A DNA stretch of 64,000 nt from Enterobacteriaceae bacterium B14 (GCA_000307305.1 DF158883.1:62001-126000); one strand, 5' to 3'; numbered from the stretch's first letter, positions 41,566-53,527 are shown. Program-made: numbers and translations. Notes: generated by a model not told the origin, from the sequence alone.

Positions 41566-42900
41566 TTACGCATCTGCTGGTGGCGTTTTAACTTCAGTCG
41601 CTGCTGGTAGCACGGGCACCACACCAATTTTAGTGACTAATAGTTGGTCGATTTTATTGTTATCAATATCGACAACTTCGAACTTATAGCCAGAAAATTT
41701 GACGTAATCTGTACGCTTTGGAATTTTACGCAGCATATACATCATGAAGCCGCCGATGGTTTCATAATTTTCAGCTTGTGGAAACTCGTCGATATCCATC
41801 ACATGCATCACATCATCAATCGGGGTTACCCCTTCAACCAGCCATGAACTCTCATCACGGGCGACAATCTGATCTTCTTGCCCCTGACCGACTAAATCGC
41901 CCATCAGTGTTGTCATCACGTCATTCAACGTAATGATACCAACGACCAGAGCATACTCGTTTAGGATAACGGCATAGTCTTCCCCAGCGGTTTTAAAGCT
42001 CTCTAGCCCTTCAGACAGCGTTAGCGTATCTGGAATAATAAGAGCTTGATGGATTTGAACACCGTCAGTTAATGCGAGGCTTTGGTTGCCTAACACTCGA
42101 TTGAGAAGGTCTTTTGAATCGACATAACCCACGACGTTATCAATATTGCTATCGCACACTAAAAACTTAGAGTGGGGATGGATAGATATCTTTTCTTTGA
42201 TACTGGTTTCACTTTCGCGAAGGTCAAAATAAATGACACTTTCGCGAGCGGTCATGGATGAGGTGACGGTACGAGACTCCATCTCGAAAACGTTCTCTAT
42301 CAGCTCATGTTCCTGTTTACGCAGTACACCTGCTAATGCCCCTGCTTCTACGACCGCATAAATATCATCGGAGGTGATATCGTCTTTACGCACCATAGGG
42401 AGCTTGAAGAGACGGAAAATCATATTTGCTGCGCCGTTAAAGAACCAAACAAGCGGGCGGAATAGGGAAATAGAGAAGCGCATCGGGTTGATAATGCGAA
42501 CGGCGACAGTTTCAGGTGCAACCATTCCGATGCGTTTCGGTGTTAAATCAGCGAAGAGAATGAATAAGCTAGTCACCAGAACGAAAGAGGTAATAAAGCT
42601 TATTTGTTCAGCTAATTCAGGTGACATAAAGCGAATGAAAAGGGTGTAGAAGGCGGGGGAGAATGCTGCATCACCCACAATACCACCTAAGATAGCGACG
42701 GCGTTTAAGCCAATTTGAACCACGGTAAAAAAACGGCCTGGTTGTTCTTGTAGTTTTAAAACTCGTTCAGCGTTGATGTTTCCTTCATCAGCAAGTTGTT
42801 TAAGTTTAATTTTGCGCGAGGCAGCTAAAGAGATCTCTGAGATCGAGAAAAAAGCACTCACGGCAATTAATATGAGGATCAGTAATATACTGTTTAACAT
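41566..42900 (-). CDS. ytfL: YtfL, DUF21/CBS/CorC-HlyC family membrane protein
   Basis: This 444-residue protein is close to E. coli YtfL (447 aa). An N-terminal DUF21 membrane domain has about four helices (residues 1-190). Two CBS domains follow (about 205-330, with ESVIYFDLRESETSIKEK and the YVDSKDLLNR segment), then a C-terminal CorC/HlyC transporter-associated domain. Relatives are implicated in Mg2+/Co2+ efflux or polyamine balance; the ion is not determined by sequence. It lies between ytfK and msrA. Confidence 0.93.
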   Translation of the reverse strand: MLNSILLILILIAVSAFFSISEISLAASRKIKLKQLADEGNINAERVLKLQEQPGRFFTVVQIGLNAVAILGGIVGDAAFSPAFYTLFIRFMSPELAEQISFITSFVLVTSLFILFADLTPKRIGMVAPETVAVRIINPMRFSISLFRPLVWFFNGAANMIFRLFKLPMVRKDDITSDDIYAVVEAGALAGVLRKQEHELIENVFEMESRTVTSSMTARESVIYFDLRESETSIKEKISIHPHSKFLVCDSNIDNVVGYVDSKDLLNRVLGNQSLALTDGVQIHQALIIPDTLTLSEGLESFKTAGEDYAVILNEYALVVGIITLNDVMTTLMGDLVGQGQEDQIVARDESSWLVEGVTPIDDVMHVMDIDEFPQAENYETIGGFMMYMLRKIPKRTDYVKFSGYKFEVVDIDNNKIDQLLVTKIGVVPVLPAATEVKTPPADA

Positions 42901-43061
42901 AGTTTGTCCGTTCGGGAGCCGGTTGCTTACCGGAAAGAAAGGTATTACCTAAAATATCATCGTTAATACGGTTAATAAGATACTCTTTGAGCCAATGTTA
43001 AGTAATGACCCAAAGACACGAATTGAGAGTATAACAGCAGGATAAATATTCTCGCCAGCGG

Positions 43062-43700
43062 TTACTTATTCGGCGGAAGACAAATTCCTGTTCCGCCTAA
43101 CCCGCAGTACCCTTCTGGATTTTTAGCGAGATACTGCTGATGGTCGTCTTCTGCATAGTAAAAAGGTTTGGTTGTATGGATTTCTGTCGTGATATCTCTC
43201 TGGTCGTGTGATTCATGCATCGCGCTCTGGTACAACGCCTTGCTCGCTTGAGCTTGTTCTTGTTGCAGTGGTGTCGTGCTATAAATCGCAGAGCGATATT
43301 GTGTTCCGATATCACCCCCTTGTCGCATTCCCTGAGCGGGATCGTGATTCTCCCAGAAAAGCTGTAACAACTGTTTGTAGCTAATAATGATGGGATCAAA
43401 AACGACCCGCACGACTTCAGCATGGCCTGTCTGCCCTGAGCACACTTCCCGATAGGTTGGATTAGGTGTATAGCCACCGCTATAGCCTACCGATGTGCTG
43501 TAAACCCCAGATTGGTTCCAAAATAGTCGCTCAGCCCCCCAGAAACAGCCCATTGCAAAGAAAGCGACCTCCATACCAGAAGGAACATCGGTCATTGAGT
43601 TCCCATTTACGGCATGTTTTTCTGCCACTGGCATTGATGTTGAGCGACCTAGTAGCGCATTTTGTTGGTCAATAACATGAGTTTTATCAAATGAATTCAT
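43062..43700 (-). CDS. msrA: Peptide methionine sulfoxide reductase MsrA
   Basis: MsrA reduces methionine-S-sulfoxide, repairing oxidised proteins. The 212-residue protein has the catalytic cysteine in [10 protein letters not shown] (Cys52). The conserved [18 protein letters not shown] follows, and the resolving Cys lie in [12 protein letters not shown] at the C-terminus. The start at 43700 ([11 protein letters not shown]) matches the E. coli N-terminus and has GGAG 9 nt upstream. The longer frame (to 43715) would begin on that Shine-Dalgarno sequence. Confidence 0.97.
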   Translation of the reverse strand: MNSFDKTHVIDQQNALLGRSTSMPVAEKHAVNGNSMTDVPSGMEVAFFAMGCFWGAERLFWNQSGVYSTSVGYSGGYTPNPTYREVCSGQTGHAEVVRVVFDPIIISYKQLLQLFWENHDPAQGMRQGGDIGTQYRSAIYSTTPLQQEQAQASKALYQSAMHESHDQRDITTEIHTTKPFYYAEDDHQQYLAKNPEGYCGLGGTGICLPPNK

Positions 43701-44070
43701 TGGGGTGGGCTCCAAATTATCTTAAAAAGGGGTCTTGGTGATCGCAGTTAATCTTTATTCTACTTTAAGACAAGTTAACAGAATGTAACGATTTTTGTTC
43801 TATTATTAATTATTAATATCTAAATCAAGAAGCTGTTATTAAATGTGGGGATAGTTTTTATTATCATATCTCTGCCCGATGGGGTTTGGGAAAGGGGGAA
43901 GTGGCTAATATCTTTTTCGTAGATGAAAGGGGGTGTTACACTCCTTGCAATCATTGAATACAGTATGAAATAGCTTGTTCTATTATCGGGCATATTGGGG
44001 CGGGTTGTTACATCTAAATCTTATCTGATTGATGCTACCTTTTGCGGTCGGATGAATTTCAGGAGCTAGA
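43701..44070. other. Divergent gap between msrA and tamA
   Basis: This 370-bp gap holds the promoters of msrA and tamA; both are AT-rich and I cannot place them with confidence. I see no ORF, repeat or strong hairpin. Confidence 0.4.
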
Positions 44071-45807
44071 GTGTCAAGATACAGTGTTTGTTACTTTTTA
44101 GGCATGATGCTTGCTGTTCCCAGCGTTTACGCGGCAAAAGTGAGATTAGAAGTCAAAGGGCTCAGTGGCGATCTGGAAAAGAATGTCCGAGTGAACCTAT
44201 CTACTATTGCTGATGATGAAGTTGGAGAAGATGGTCGCTTTAAAGCGCGGGTCGATGCGGCGATACGCCAAGGGTTGCGCGCTTTGGGCTACTATGAGCC
44301 GACGATCCATTTTGAACTCCAGCCGAAGCCTGCTCCTTCGCGCCCCGTGCTATTGGTAACAGTGAAGCAAGGGGAGCCAGTTAAGGTCGCGGGAGTGGAC
44401 GTCACCATTACCGGTGAGGCAGAAAAAGATGCAGATTATCAATCAGTCCTGAAAACTAAAACGGCAAAAGTGGGTGATATTCTCAATCACGGTAAATACG
44501 AGAGTTTCAAGAGTTCACTCACAGGGCTTTCATGGCGTAAAGGCTTCTTTGATGCAGATATGACCAAAAGCCAACTGGGTGTCTCCGTTGAACGCAGAGA
44601 AGGTTTCTGGGATATCGATTTTGATAGCGGTAGGCGCTATCGCTTCGGCGATGTGAGTTTTTCCGGTTCGCAAATTCGGGAAGATTATTTGCAAAATTTG
44701 GTTCCTTTTAAGAATGGGGACTACTACAGCTCGGAAGATCTAGCAGAACTAAACCGCCGCCTTGCCGAAACAGGCTGGTTTAACTCGGTGATCGTCACAC
44801 CTAAATTTGAGGGTGTTGGCGAAGACAAGATTTTACCGCTGGAAGGTGTCATGACACCGCGCACTAAAAATACGCTAGAGCTAGGTGGTGGCTACTCCAC
44901 AGATGTTGGGCCAAGAGTCAAAGGCTCATGGAAAAAGCCGTGGCTGAATTCACGGGGGCACAGCTTAGATTCTACTCTTAGCCTTTCTGCACCGGAGCAG
45001 ACTCTCGATTTCAATTATAAAATGCCCCTCCGAAAAAGCCCGCTAGAGCAATACTATCTGCTACAGGGCGGTTTTAAACGCGAAGACCTCAACGATACTA
45101 AATCCGATTCAGTTACCCTTAACATTGCCAGATACTGGAACTCAAGCAGTGGCTGGCAGCGTGCGATTAACCTGCGCTGGAGCTATGACGATTTTACACA
45201 GGCCGACTACTCCACTAAAACCATGCTGCTCTATCCAGGCGTGAGCATTAGCCGAACTCGGCAGCGTGGAGGGTTGATGCCGACATGGGGCGATAGCCAG
45301 CGTTATTCTGCTGATGTCTCTAATGAAATGTGGGGTTCAGATGTCGATTTTGCCGTATTACAAGCGCAGAACACTTGGATTAGGACGTTAGCCGATAAAC
45401 ACCGTTTTGTTGTTCGTGGGACAGTTGGCTGGATTGAAACCAGTGACTTTAAACGTGTGCCACCTTCTCTGCGTTTCTTTGCTGGTGGTGACCGCAGCAT
45501 CCGTGGTTATAAATACAAAGATATCTCCCCAGAAGATGAGACAGGTCAGCTGACGGGGGCATCAAAAATGCTGACCGGCTCACTGGAATACCAATATAAC
45601 GTTATGGATCAGTGGTGGGGCGCCGTTTTCGTGGATTCTGGTGAAGCAGTGAACGATATTCGCGATAACGATTTTAAGACAGGGGCAGGTATTGGTGTCC
45701 GTTGGGCTTCTCCTGTTGGCCCAGTCAAGTTTGATCTCGCTGCACCTATTGGTGATAAAGATAAGAGCGGCATACAGTTTTACATCGGATTAGGGCCTGA
45801 GCTATGA
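44071..45807 (+). CDS. tamA: Translocation and assembly module outer-membrane subunit TamA
   Basis: This Omp85-family outer-membrane protein works with TamB in outer-membrane protein insertion and phospholipid transport. The 578-residue protein has a signal peptide (cleavage near YAA, 20-22). Three N-terminal POTRA domains follow (about 23-265), then a 16-stranded barrel with the [12 protein letters not shown] loop motif and a C-terminal ...FYIGLGPEL. The start codon is GTG, with AGGAG 5 nt upstream. Its stop overlaps the tamB start as ATGA. Confidence 0.97.
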   Translation: MSRYSVCYFLGMMLAVPSVYAAKVRLEVKGLSGDLEKNVRVNLSTIADDEVGEDGRFKARVDAAIRQGLRALGYYEPTIHFELQPKPAPSRPVLLVTVKQGEPVKVAGVDVTITGEAEKDADYQSVLKTKTAKVGDILNHGKYESFKSSLTGLSWRKGFFDADMTKSQLGVSVERREGFWDIDFDSGRRYRFGDVSFSGSQIREDYLQNLVPFKNGDYYSSEDLAELNRRLAETGWFNSVIVTPKFEGVGEDKILPLEGVMTPRTKNTLELGGGYSTDVGPRVKGSWKKPWLNSRGHSLDSTLSLSAPEQTLDFNYKMPLRKSPLEQYYLLQGGFKREDLNDTKSDSVTLNIARYWNSSSGWQRAINLRWSYDDFTQADYSTKTMLLYPGVSISRTRQRGGLMPTWGDSQRYSADVSNEMWGSDVDFAVLQAQNTWIRTLADKHRFVVRGTVGWIETSDFKRVPPSLRFFAGGDRSIRGYKYKDISPEDETGQLTGASKMLTGSLEYQYNVMDQWWGAVFVDSGEAVNDIRDNDFKTGAGIGVRWASPVGPVKFDLAAPIGDKDKSGIQFYIGLGPEL

Positions 45808-48800
45808 GCATAGTAAAAAAGATACTCATTGTTCTCTTGCTGCTCATTGTCCTGCTAATAGGGGCAGTGGCTGGGTTGTTGGGTACGCAGAGCGGGCTAC
45901 AGTTTGTCATTAAAATGGCCGATCGCTGGGTGCCTGGTTTAAGTATTTCCCAAAGTAGCGGCAGCTTGCGTAATCTGACTCTGACCGATATTGGTTATGA
46001 GATGCAAGGTGTGTCGGTAAAGGCGGGCGAGTTTGACCTGTCATTAAACCTATCTTGCCTGACGAGCCGTAAACTCTGTATTGATGATGTGAAAGTAGAA
46101 AACGTCAATGTCGTTGTCAACACGCAGGAGATGCCTCCTTCGGCACCTCCCGATACGACTAGTGAACCACTCACCGATCTACAAGCACCACTGCCTATTC
46201 AATTAACCGCTCTCTCACTAGAAAATATCACCGTTAATGTAGATGGTACGGCGATATCTCTAGGGGAGTTCAAAACAGGGGCTAGTTGGGAAGGGCGGGC
46301 GCTAACGTTACAACCGACAAAAATCACCGCATTGCTGGTGGCTTTGCCCAAAGTAGTCGCGGCTACGGCGGAAGACGAAGCCAAAGCAGCAAAAGACGCA
46401 GCGGCGGCAGAACCAGAAAAGCCCTTGGGCGAAATGCTCAAGGCTCTGTTTGAAAAGCCGCTCTTAGATGATTTTTCCGATATAAAGCTGCCGTTGGATA
46501 TTACGGCAACAGAAATTGTGGGCGAAGGTTGGCGTGTGACACGCCCCTCTAGCCTGAGTGATAAGCTCGCTGATGCCGCAGTAGAAAGCGTGGGTGATGT
46601 TGTTGAGCAGATTACTGATAGTAAAACCGAGAGTAAAAAAGAAGAGAGCGCAAAACTAAAAGAAGAGGCTGATAACAGCAGTGTTGCGGATGACTCGCTG
46701 GATATCTTGATTGAGCGTCTACAGATCAGCGCGATAACCAAAGACGCTGATATTCAAATTAAAACCTTCGATGTGCGCTCCCCTCAAGGCAACCTCTCTT
46801 TGCAAGGGCTGGTTTCTCTGGATAAGAAATGGCCTGTCAATTTGGCGTTAAATAGCGATCTTAATATCGAGCCAATAAAGGGAGAGAAGATCGTACTTGA
46901 TGTGACGGGAGCATTAAAAGATAAGGTGGTCTTAGGGCTAAAGCTTGATGGGCCACTGAATGCCCAACTGGATGCTGAAACTGAGTTAGGCACAGCGGGC
47001 TTGCCTCTTTCTCTAACGTTACAAAGCAATAAGCTTCAGTGGCCTCTCACCGGAGAAAGTGAATATCAGGTTGATGATTTACGCCTTAAGTTAGATGGTA
47101 AGGCCACCGATTACTCGCTGTCATTTCGCTCTGCGGTGAAAGGCAAAGACCTCCCCCCTGCAAAAATTACGCTAGATGGTAAGGGAACAGAAGAGCAGTT
47201 CAAGCTGGCTAAACTTCGCCTTGCTGCTTTGGAAGGGAACGCTGATTTAAGTGCGACGGTTGATTGGAGCAAGGCGATTAGCTGGAATAGCCTGTTGACG
47301 CTAGATGGTATTAATACGGTGAAACAGTGGCCTGAGTGGCCAGCCAAAATTCAGGGCAAAATAACGACACGCGGTAGTTTGTACGGCGGTAGTTGGCAGC
47401 TTGCGATCCCTGATATTCAGCTCAACGGAAATGTGAAACAGAATCAGCTTAAAGTGGTGGGATCGGCTTCAGGCAACCAAGCGGGGCAGTGGAAGATTCC
47501 GGGGCTGAATATCGCCTTGGGCAAGAACGTGATTGAAGCAAAAGGTGATCTTAGCAATAAGTGGAATCTGGATGCCTCGATTAATGCACCTCATTTAGAT
47601 GGTGCACTACCGGGCTTGGGTGGCGTTGCAAAAGGCACCATCAAATTACGGGGTGAACTAAAAGCGCCTCAGCTATTAGCCGATTTGACCGCCTCTAACC
47701 TCCGGTGGCAGGCACTGAGTGTGGCTCAGGTGAAGGTAAAAGGGGATGTTAGCTCAGCCGATCAAGTGAAGGGCGACCTTAGCGTGCGTGTCGAGCAGCT
47801 AAAGCAAGATGCTTTACAGGTGAAACTCCTGACATTGGATGCGAAAGGGACGGAAAAACAACATAAGTTAAATCTTAATCTGGAAGGGGAACCGGTTTCT
47901 GGCCGTTTAGCCCTAGAAGGGGGATTTGATAGAACGCAGGAGCGCTGGAAAGGCACTCTCAGCAACACCAAGTTTGATACCCCTGTCGGTGAGTGGTTAC
48001 TACAACGCAATATTGCTCTGGATTACCGCAATAAAGAACAAAAAGTTAGCATCAGTGCTCACTGTTGGCGCAATCCTAATGCGGAACTCTGCGTGCCAAA
48101 AACGATTGATGCCGGAGCCAGCGGAGAAGCAAGTGTTGTATTAAATCGCTTTGATCTTGCGATGATTAAAGAGGTACTCCCGCCAGAGACAAAACTGAGT
48201 GGTGTGTTCACAGGCAAGGCGGATGTGAGTTGGAAAGCGGATGGTTCACTACCTCAAGCCAAAGTATCGCTGGTGGGCAACGGAGTGAAAGTTCAGCAAA
48301 CCATGCAGGATAAGGCTCTGCCAATTGGTTTTGATACATTAACGCTGAATGCCAATATGGCGAAGGGAAAAGCAGAGCTAGAGTGGTTGATTAAGATAGC
48401 CAATAACGGACAGTTTAGCGGAAAGCTTCAAGTTGCAGACCCTGAGGGACGTCGTAATCTGTCTGGTACCGTCAATATTGATCGCTTCTCACTGGCACTG
48501 ATAAAGCCTTTGTTAGCCTTAGGCGAAGATGCAAAGGGGATGCTTAACGCTAACTTACGGTTGGGCGGCAATGTACAAAGCCCAGCACTGTTTGGCCGTT
48601 TAGCACTGACTCAAGTGGATATCGATGGCAAGTTTATGCCATTTGATTTGACCGACGGTGAGCTAGCCGTTAATTTCAATGGAGCAACCTCTACGTTAGA
48701 AGGGTTATTGCGTACAACGCAAGGACAGATTAATCTGAGTGGAGATGCTGATTGGCGAAATATTGATGCTTGGCGGGCGAAGATTGCTGCCAAAGGCGAT

Positions 48801-49727
48801 AAGTTCAGAATTACCGTACCACCGATGGTGCGTATGGATCTCTCGCCAGACTTAGTCTTTGAAGCATCACCAAAAATGTTTAATTTGAATGGCAAGGTAG
48901 ATATTCCTTGGGCGCGAATAACGGTTCAGGAACTACCTGAAAGTGCTGTTTCGGTATCATCCGATGAGGTGATGCTTGATGCTCAACTTAAGCCAATCGC
49001 ACCTAAAACGGCCTCTATTCCTATCAACAGCAATCTGATTGTGAATATTGGCCAAGATGTACTTCTTGATGCCTTCGGGCTGCAAGCACGTCTTCAAGGT
49101 GACTTGAAGGTGGCACAAGATAAACGTGGGTTAGGGTTGAATGGGCAAATTGATATCCCGTCCGGCCGTTTTCACGCATATGGTCAAGATTTAGTTATTC
49201 GTAAAGGTAACCTCATTTTCTCCGGCCCTCCTGATCAGCCTTTGCTGAATATTGAGGCAATACGGAACCCTGAATCGACAGAAAATGATGTCACTGCGGG
49301 GGTGAAAGTGACGGGGCTGGCGGATAATCCGAAACTTGAGGTTTTCTCCGATCCTGCAATGTCTCAGCAAGAAGCGCTTTCCTATTTAGTCCGTGGGCAA
49401 GGGCTTGATGCAACAGGCGATGATGCCGGTATGATGACATCAATGTTAATTGGGATGGGAGTCTCTAAAAGTGGCAAGCTCGTGGGGAAAATCGGCGAAG
49501 CATTTGGTGTAAGTAACTTGTCTCTGGATACAAAAGGAGCGGGTGACAACTCACAGATTGTTGTCAGTGGCTACATTCTGCCGGGCTTGCAGGTTAAATA
49601 TGGGGTAGGGATCTTTGATTCTCTAGCGACCCTGACGTTGCGCTACAGATTAATGCCGAAGCTCTATCTGGAGGCTGTATCCGGTGTTGATCAGGCGCTA
49701 GATGTGCTTTATCAGTTTGAGTTTTAA
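45804..49727 (+). CDS. tamB: Translocation and assembly module inner-membrane subunit TamB
   Basis: This 1307-residue AsmA/VPS13-like bridge protein is anchored in the inner membrane by an N-terminal helix (about 7-28). It spans the periplasm as a long beta-taco that carries phospholipids and contacts TamA. The C-terminal DUF490 domain includes [14 protein letters not shown]-type repeats, [12 protein letters not shown], and a final strand ending LDVLYQFEF. An Ala/Lys/Glu-rich insert (about 185-300) makes it somewhat longer than E. coli TamB (1259). It overlaps tamA by 4 bp and is followed by ytfP 2 bp later. Confidence 0.96.
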   Translation: MSIVKKILIVLLLLIVLLIGAVAGLLGTQSGLQFVIKMADRWVPGLSISQSSGSLRNLTLTDIGYEMQGVSVKAGEFDLSLNLSCLTSRKLCIDDVKVENVNVVVNTQEMPPSAPPDTTSEPLTDLQAPLPIQLTALSLENITVNVDGTAISLGEFKTGASWEGRALTLQPTKITALLVALPKVVAATAEDEAKAAKDAAAAEPEKPLGEMLKALFEKPLLDDFSDIKLPLDITATEIVGEGWRVTRPSSLSDKLADAAVESVGDVVEQITDSKTESKKEESAKLKEEADNSSVADDSLDILIERLQISAITKDADIQIKTFDVRSPQGNLSLQGLVSLDKKWPVNLALNSDLNIEPIKGEKIVLDVTGALKDKVVLGLKLDGPLNAQLDAETELGTAGLPLSLTLQSNKLQWPLTGESEYQVDDLRLKLDGKATDYSLSFRSAVKGKDLPPAKITLDGKGTEEQFKLAKLRLAALEGNADLSATVDWSKAISWNSLLTLDGINTVKQWPEWPAKIQGKITTRGSLYGGSWQLAIPDIQLNGNVKQNQLKVVGSASGNQAGQWKIPGLNIALGKNVIEAKGDLSNKWNLDASINAPHLDGALPGLGGVAKGTIKLRGELKAPQLLADLTASNLRWQALSVAQVKVKGDVSSADQVKGDLSVRVEQLKQDALQVKLLTLDAKGTEKQHKLNLNLEGEPVSGRLALEGGFDRTQERWKGTLSNTKFDTPVGEWLLQRNIALDYRNKEQKVSISAHCWRNPNAELCVPKTIDAGASGEASVVLNRFDLAMIKEVLPPETKLSGVFTGKADVSWKADGSLPQAKVSLVGNGVKVQQTMQDKALPIGFDTLTLNANMAKGKAELEWLIKIANNGQFSGKLQVADPEGRRNLSGTVNIDRFSLALIKPLLALGEDAKGMLNANLRLGGNVQSPALFGRLALTQVDIDGKFMPFDLTDGELAVNFNGATSTLEGLLRTTQGQINLSGDADWRNIDAWRAKIAAKGDKFRITVPPMVRMDLSPDLVFEASPKMFNLNGKVDIPWARITVQELPESAVSVSSDEVMLDAQLKPIAPKTASIPINSNLIVNIGQDVLLDAFGLQARLQGDLKVAQDKRGLGLNGQIDIPSGRFHAYGQDLVIRKGNLIFSGPPDQPLLNIEAIRNPESTENDVTAGVKVTGLADNPKLEVFSDPAMSQQEALSYLVRGQGLDATGDDAGMMTSMLIGMGVSKSGKLVGKIGEAFGVSNLSLDTKGAGDNSQIVVSGYILPGLQVKYGVGIFDSLATLTLRYRLMPKLYLEAVSGVDQALDVLYQFEF

Positions 49728-49729
49728 CT

Positions 49730-50068
49730 ATGCGAGTCATTGTCTACGGTAGTTTACGGCGCAAACAAGGCAATAGTCACTGGATGACGAACGCTATGTG
49801 GCTAGGCGACCATGTTCTGCACGGTTATGCACTATATAATTTGGGTCACTATCCAGCAGTGGTTCCGGGGGAAGGTGAGGTGTACTGCGAGGTTTATCGT
49901 ATTACAGCCTCTATTCTGGCGGAACTTGATGAGCTGAAAAGTAATACACGGGACTATAAGCGTGAGCTAATTCAAACACCTTATGGTTCTGCGTGGATTT
50001 ATCTCTATAAGTACCCTACCGACGATCTACCACGAATAGATTGCGGTGATTGGGTGAAAAGAGAATGA
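49730..50068 (+). CDS. ytfP: YtfP, gamma-glutamylcyclotransferase-like protein
   Basis: This 112-residue protein has the BtrG/GGCT fold signature VYGSLRRKQGNSHWM near its start. The acidic residues LDELK are typical of the family. Relatives cyclise gamma-glutamyl groups; no substrate is known for YtfP. It begins 2 bp after tamB and is certainly in the same operon, followed by a bidirectional terminator. Confidence 0.92.
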   Translation: MRVIVYGSLRRKQGNSHWMTNAMWLGDHVLHGYALYNLGHYPAVVPGEGEVYCEVYRITASILAELDELKSNTRDYKRELIQTPYGSAWIYLYKYPTDDLPRIDCGDWVKRE

Positions 50069-50088
50069 TAGATCCCAATGTATAAATA

Positions 50089-50118
50089 AAAAAACACCGC
50101 CAAATGGCGGTGTTTTTT
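50089..50118. terminator. Bidirectional terminator between ytfP and ppa
   Basis: AAAACACCGCC pairs with GGCGGTGTTTT around AAAT, flanked by A-runs and T-runs. It separates convergent ytfP and ppa. Confidence 0.93.
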
Positions 50119-50145
50119 ATTTATAAGCTTTGATGGTGCAATCGA

Positions 50146-50673
50146 TTATTTCTTAGCGCGCTCAAAAGAGGCAACGATCTCGGCTTTAGCTGCTTCGGCA
50201 TTATCCCAACCGTCAACTTTAACCCATTTGCCTTTTTCTAAATCTTTATAGTGCTCGAAGAAGTGAGTGATCTGAGCACGAAGCAGTTCAGGCAAATCGT
50301 TCACATCTTTAATGTGATCGTACTCTTTAGTCAGTTTGCTATGTGGAACAGCAACGACTTTTGCATCTTCGCCTGATTCGTCAGTCATTTTTAATACGCC
50401 AACCGGACGGCAGCGAATCACAGCACCCGGCTGTAGTGGATGTGGGGTTGGAACCAGCACGTCTACTGGGTCACCATCCAGAGACAGAGTATGGTTGATG
50501 TAACCATAGTTGCATGGATAGAACATGGCAGTAGACATGAAACGGTCAACAAAGATAGCACCGCTCTCTTTATCAACTTCATATTTAATAGGATCAGCGT
50601 TTGCTGGAATTTCGATAACGACGTAAATATCTTCGGGAAGGTCTTTGCCCGCAGGAACTAGGTTCAAGCCCAT
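50146..50673 (-). CDS. ppa: Inorganic pyrophosphatase
   Basis: This soluble hexameric enzyme pulls biosynthetic reactions forward by hydrolysing PPi. The 175-residue protein has the active-site segments [27 protein letters not shown] and DGDPVDVLV, which coordinate Mg2+ and PPi. The length matches E. coli Ppa (176). It is monocistronic. Confidence 0.98.
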   Translation of the reverse strand: MGLNLVPAGKDLPEDIYVVIEIPANADPIKYEVDKESGAIFVDRFMSTAMFYPCNYGYINHTLSLDGDPVDVLVPTPHPLQPGAVIRCRPVGVLKMTDESGEDAKVVAVPHSKLTKEYDHIKDVNDLPELLRAQITHFFEHYKDLEKGKWVKVDGWDNAEAAKAEIVASFERAKK

Positions 50674-50794
50674 GTCAGTATCCTTTATTCAATTATTCAA
50701 TCAATCAGGAATGGAGTGGCGGCTATTATAGCCAACTCTTTTATGAGGTGCTCAGGAAAATGTGTAAGGGCGATGGGGTAAGGAGAATAGGCTA

Positions 50795-50818
50795 TAGCAG
50801 CCATACATTAGGCTGCTA
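50795..50818 (-). terminator. Hairpin after fbp
   Basis: TAGCAGCC and GGCTGCTA pair perfectly over 8 bp with an 8-nt loop, 15 nt past the fbp stop codon. No T-tract follows on the minus strand, so termination efficiency is uncertain. Confidence 0.5.
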
Positions 50819-50832
50819 CAGAAAACGTACTT

Positions 50833-51837
50833 TTAATCTTCGGGATTATCGCGAATAAACTGTTCTGCATCTTCAACCATTGAACGCGTACCGACGAAGA
50901 ATGGTGAACGCTGATGCAGCTCTTCAGGAATAAGATCTAGGATCCTGTTTTTACCATCGCTTGCAACGCCGCCTGCTTGTTCAGCGAGCAGTGCCATTGG
51001 GTTGCATTCATATAGTAGACGTAGCTTTCCTTTCGGATGGCTTGCCGTACTTGGATAAATATAGATACCACCCTTCAGTAGGTTACGGTGGAAGTCTGCA
51101 ACCAGTGAACCAATATAGCGAGAGGTGTATGGGCGGTTTGTTGCTTCATCCTGCTCTTGGCAATACTTAATATATTTCTTCACTCCCGCTGGAAATTTGA
51201 TGTAGTTCCCTTCGTTAATGGAGTACATATTGCCTTTTTCTGGGAATTTCACTGCTTCGTGAGATAAGCAGAATACGCCTAAAGAAGGATCGTAGGTAAA
51301 GGCATGGACACCGTAACCAGTGGTATAAACCAGCATGGTCGATGAGCCATAAACCACATAACCCGCAGCAACTTGACGATGACCTGGCTGGAGGAAATCC
51401 TCTTGGGAAACCGGCGTGCCAACAGGTGTCACTCGACGATAAATAGAGAAAATGGTACCTACGGAGACGTTAACGTCGATGTTAGAGGAGCCATCCAATG
51501 GGTCCATCAATACAACATATTTACCATTTAATGCGCGGTCACCTTCGAAAATGACGATATCGTCTTCTTCTTCTGAGGCGATGCCAGCAACTTCCCCTCG
51601 AGCTTTCAGAGCTGCTTTTAGTTTCTCGTTGGCATAAAGATCCAGTTTCATCTGGACTTCGCCTTGTACATTGGATACACCATTCGTTCCGAGAATATCA
51701 ACAAGGCCTGCTTTATTGATATCGCGGTGAATGATTTTTGCACCGAGTTTAATGGCTGATAATAGAGCGGTTAGCTCTCCTGAAGCGTGAGGAAAGTCCT
51801 GCTGTTTTTCGACGATGAATTCGCCTAACGTTTTCAT
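50833..51837 (-). CDS. fbp: Fructose-1,6-bisphosphatase class 1
   Basis: Fbp is the gluconeogenic enzyme removing the 1-phosphate of fructose-1,6-bisphosphate. The 334-residue protein starts [15 protein letters not shown]. It has the metal site EEEDD and [12 protein letters not shown], and the substrate loop [19 protein letters not shown]. The start at 51837 matches E. coli; the longer frame to 51888 is unconserved. AGGG lies about 9 nt upstream. It diverges from mpl, as in E. coli. Confidence 0.97.
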   Translation of the reverse strand: MKTLGEFIVEKQQDFPHASGELTALLSAIKLGAKIIHRDINKAGLVDILGTNGVSNVQGEVQMKLDLYANEKLKAALKARGEVAGIASEEEDDIVIFEGDRALNGKYVVLMDPLDGSSNIDVNVSVGTIFSIYRRVTPVGTPVSQEDFLQPGHRQVAAGYVVYGSSTMLVYTTGYGVHAFTYDPSLGVFCLSHEAVKFPEKGNMYSINEGNYIKFPAGVKKYIKYCQEQDEATNRPYTSRYIGSLVADFHRNLLKGGIYIYPSTASHPKGKLRLLYECNPMALLAEQAGGVASDGKNRILDLIPEELHQRSPFFVGTRSMVEDAEQFIRDNPED

Positions 51838-52008
51838 TTCACAGTCCCTGACATTTGAGATGGGTAACGGCTTTAAGGTCTCCGTCAACGTTTGCGGAGT
51901 CAGTTTAGCTTAAAGCTCTTGGTAATTCATAGGCAATTCAGTTTCTTCTCTGGTGCCTAGAGCGCTAGAATGAGAGCTAACTCGATACAACTAATAAATG
52001 GAAATGAT

Positions 52009-53376
52009 ATGCGCATTCATATTCTAGGTATCTGCGGCACTTTTATGGGCGGACTTGCCGTTTTAGCACGTTCGTTGGGCCATGAAGTGACAGGCTCTGA
52101 TGCCAACGTTTATCCTCCAATGAGCACGTTTTTAGCAGATCAAGGCATAGAGGTGATTCAGGGGTTTGACCCTTCTCAACTGGATTTTGCACCAGACCTT
52201 ATTATTATCGGCAATGCCATAAGCCGTGGTAACCCTTGCGTTGAGGCGATACTTGAACGTAGCTTGCCTTATGTGTCTGGCCCACAATGGCTGCATGACA
52301 TGGTATTGCGCCATCGCTGGGTCATTGCAGTGGCAGGAACACATGGCAAAACCACGACAGCTGGTATGGTGGCATGGATTCTAGAAGCCTGTGGTTACAA
52401 GCCGGGCTTCGTTATCGGTGGTGTACCGGGTAATTTTGATGTTTCTGCCCGCTTAGGTGAAAGCGATTTCTTCGTTATTGAGGCCGATGAGTACGACTGT
52501 GCATTCTTCGATAAACGCTCTAAGTTTGTGCACTACTGCCCGCGTACACTGATTATGAATAACCTTGAGTTCGATCATGCGGATATTTTTGATGACCTAG
52601 CGGCTATTCAGAAACAATTTAATCATTTAGTTCGCATTGTTCCTGGTACAGGAAAAATATTGTGGCCAGAGAATGACGCTAATCTCAAACAGGTCATCAA
52701 TATGGGCTGCTGGAGTGAGCAAGAGAGAATAGGTGAAGCAGGCGAATGGAATGCCAAGAAACTCACCCCTGATGCGAGTTCTTTTGAAGTCATCCTGGAA
52801 GGTAATGTTGTTGGTGAGGTTCACTGGTCGTTAGTGGGTGAACACAATATGCACAATGGCTTGATGGCAATTTCTGCTGCTCGCCATGTTGGTGTTACGC
52901 CGGAAGATGCATGTAAAGCGTTAGGTGATTTTATCAACGCTCGCCGTCGCCTTGAGCTGAAGGGTGAAGTGAATGGAGTGACGGTCTATGACGATTTTGC
53001 CCATCACCCAACGGCGATATTAGCCACGCTGACAGCGCTGAGAAGTAAAGTCGGCGGCACAGCCCGTATTCTCGCGGTACTTGAACCTCGTTCTAATACC
53101 ATGAAACTGGGCGTGAGCAAAAATGAGCTGGCTCCTTCTCTTGCTCGAGCCGATGAAGTCTTCTTATTCCAACCTTCTCATATACCGTGGTTAGTGGCCG
53201 AGGTCGCTGAGCAATGCATCCAGCCAGCACACTGGAGTGCCGATTTGGATGCGTTGGTTGCGATGGTAGCAGCCGAAGCCCAGCCAGGGGATTATATATT
53301 GGTGATGAGCAATGGGGGATTTGGTGGTATTCACGACAAGCTGCTTACCGCGTTAGCGAGTAAAAGTAGGGTTTAA
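52009..53376 (+). CDS. mpl: UDP-MurNAc:L-Ala-gamma-D-Glu-meso-DAP ligase Mpl
   Basis: Mpl recycles the cell-wall tripeptide by ligating it to UDP-MurNAc. The 455-residue Mur ligase has an N-terminal Rossmann-like MRIHILGICGTFMGGLA. The ATP-binding loop is GTHGKTTTAGM (about 110-120), and the DDFAHHPTAI segment is in the central/C-terminal domain. The start is ATG at 52009; the frame extending to 51970 is not conserved. It ends before a T-tract hairpin. Confidence 0.97.
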   Translation: MRIHILGICGTFMGGLAVLARSLGHEVTGSDANVYPPMSTFLADQGIEVIQGFDPSQLDFAPDLIIIGNAISRGNPCVEAILERSLPYVSGPQWLHDMVLRHRWVIAVAGTHGKTTTAGMVAWILEACGYKPGFVIGGVPGNFDVSARLGESDFFVIEADEYDCAFFDKRSKFVHYCPRTLIMNNLEFDHADIFDDLAAIQKQFNHLVRIVPGTGKILWPENDANLKQVINMGCWSEQERIGEAGEWNAKKLTPDASSFEVILEGNVVGEVHWSLVGEHNMHNGLMAISAARHVGVTPEDACKALGDFINARRRLELKGEVNGVTVYDDFAHHPTAILATLTALRSKVGGTARILAVLEPRSNTMKLGVSKNELAPSLARADEVFLFQPSHIPWLVAEVAEQCIQPAHWSADLDALVAMVAAEAQPGDYILVMSNGGFGGIHDKLLTALASKSRV

Positions 53377-53398
53377 TTCAGAAAGGCATTTCCCATTT

Positions 53399-53424
53399 AA
53401 GCGCTGGCCAATCCAGCGCTTTTA
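53399..53424 (+). terminator. Terminator of mpl
   Basis: AAGCGCTGG (53399-53407) pairs with CCAGCGCTT (53413-53421) around a 5-nt loop, then TTATCTTTT. Confidence 0.88.
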
Positions 53425-53455
53425 TCTTTTCTTCCACCAAGCTAAGCCAAAAAGG

Positions 53456-53527
53456 CCCCCTTATAGATAAGGAGGCAAGGTATCGTCGATAAAGACGATG
53501 AGGATATGGGCTTAACGTAGCGTTAAG
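53456..53527. other. Cluster of three short hairpins between mpl and the yhcN-like genes
   Basis: Three stem-loops follow each other within 72 nt. The first is CCCCCTTAT/ATAAGGAGG (53456-53475, one mismatch). The second is ATCGTC/GACGAT (53482-53499). The third is CTTAACG/CGTTAAG (53511-53527, 3-nt loop). They lie after the mpl terminator and downstream of a yhcN-like gene. I cannot tell which strand, if any, is transcribed. Confidence 0.45.
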
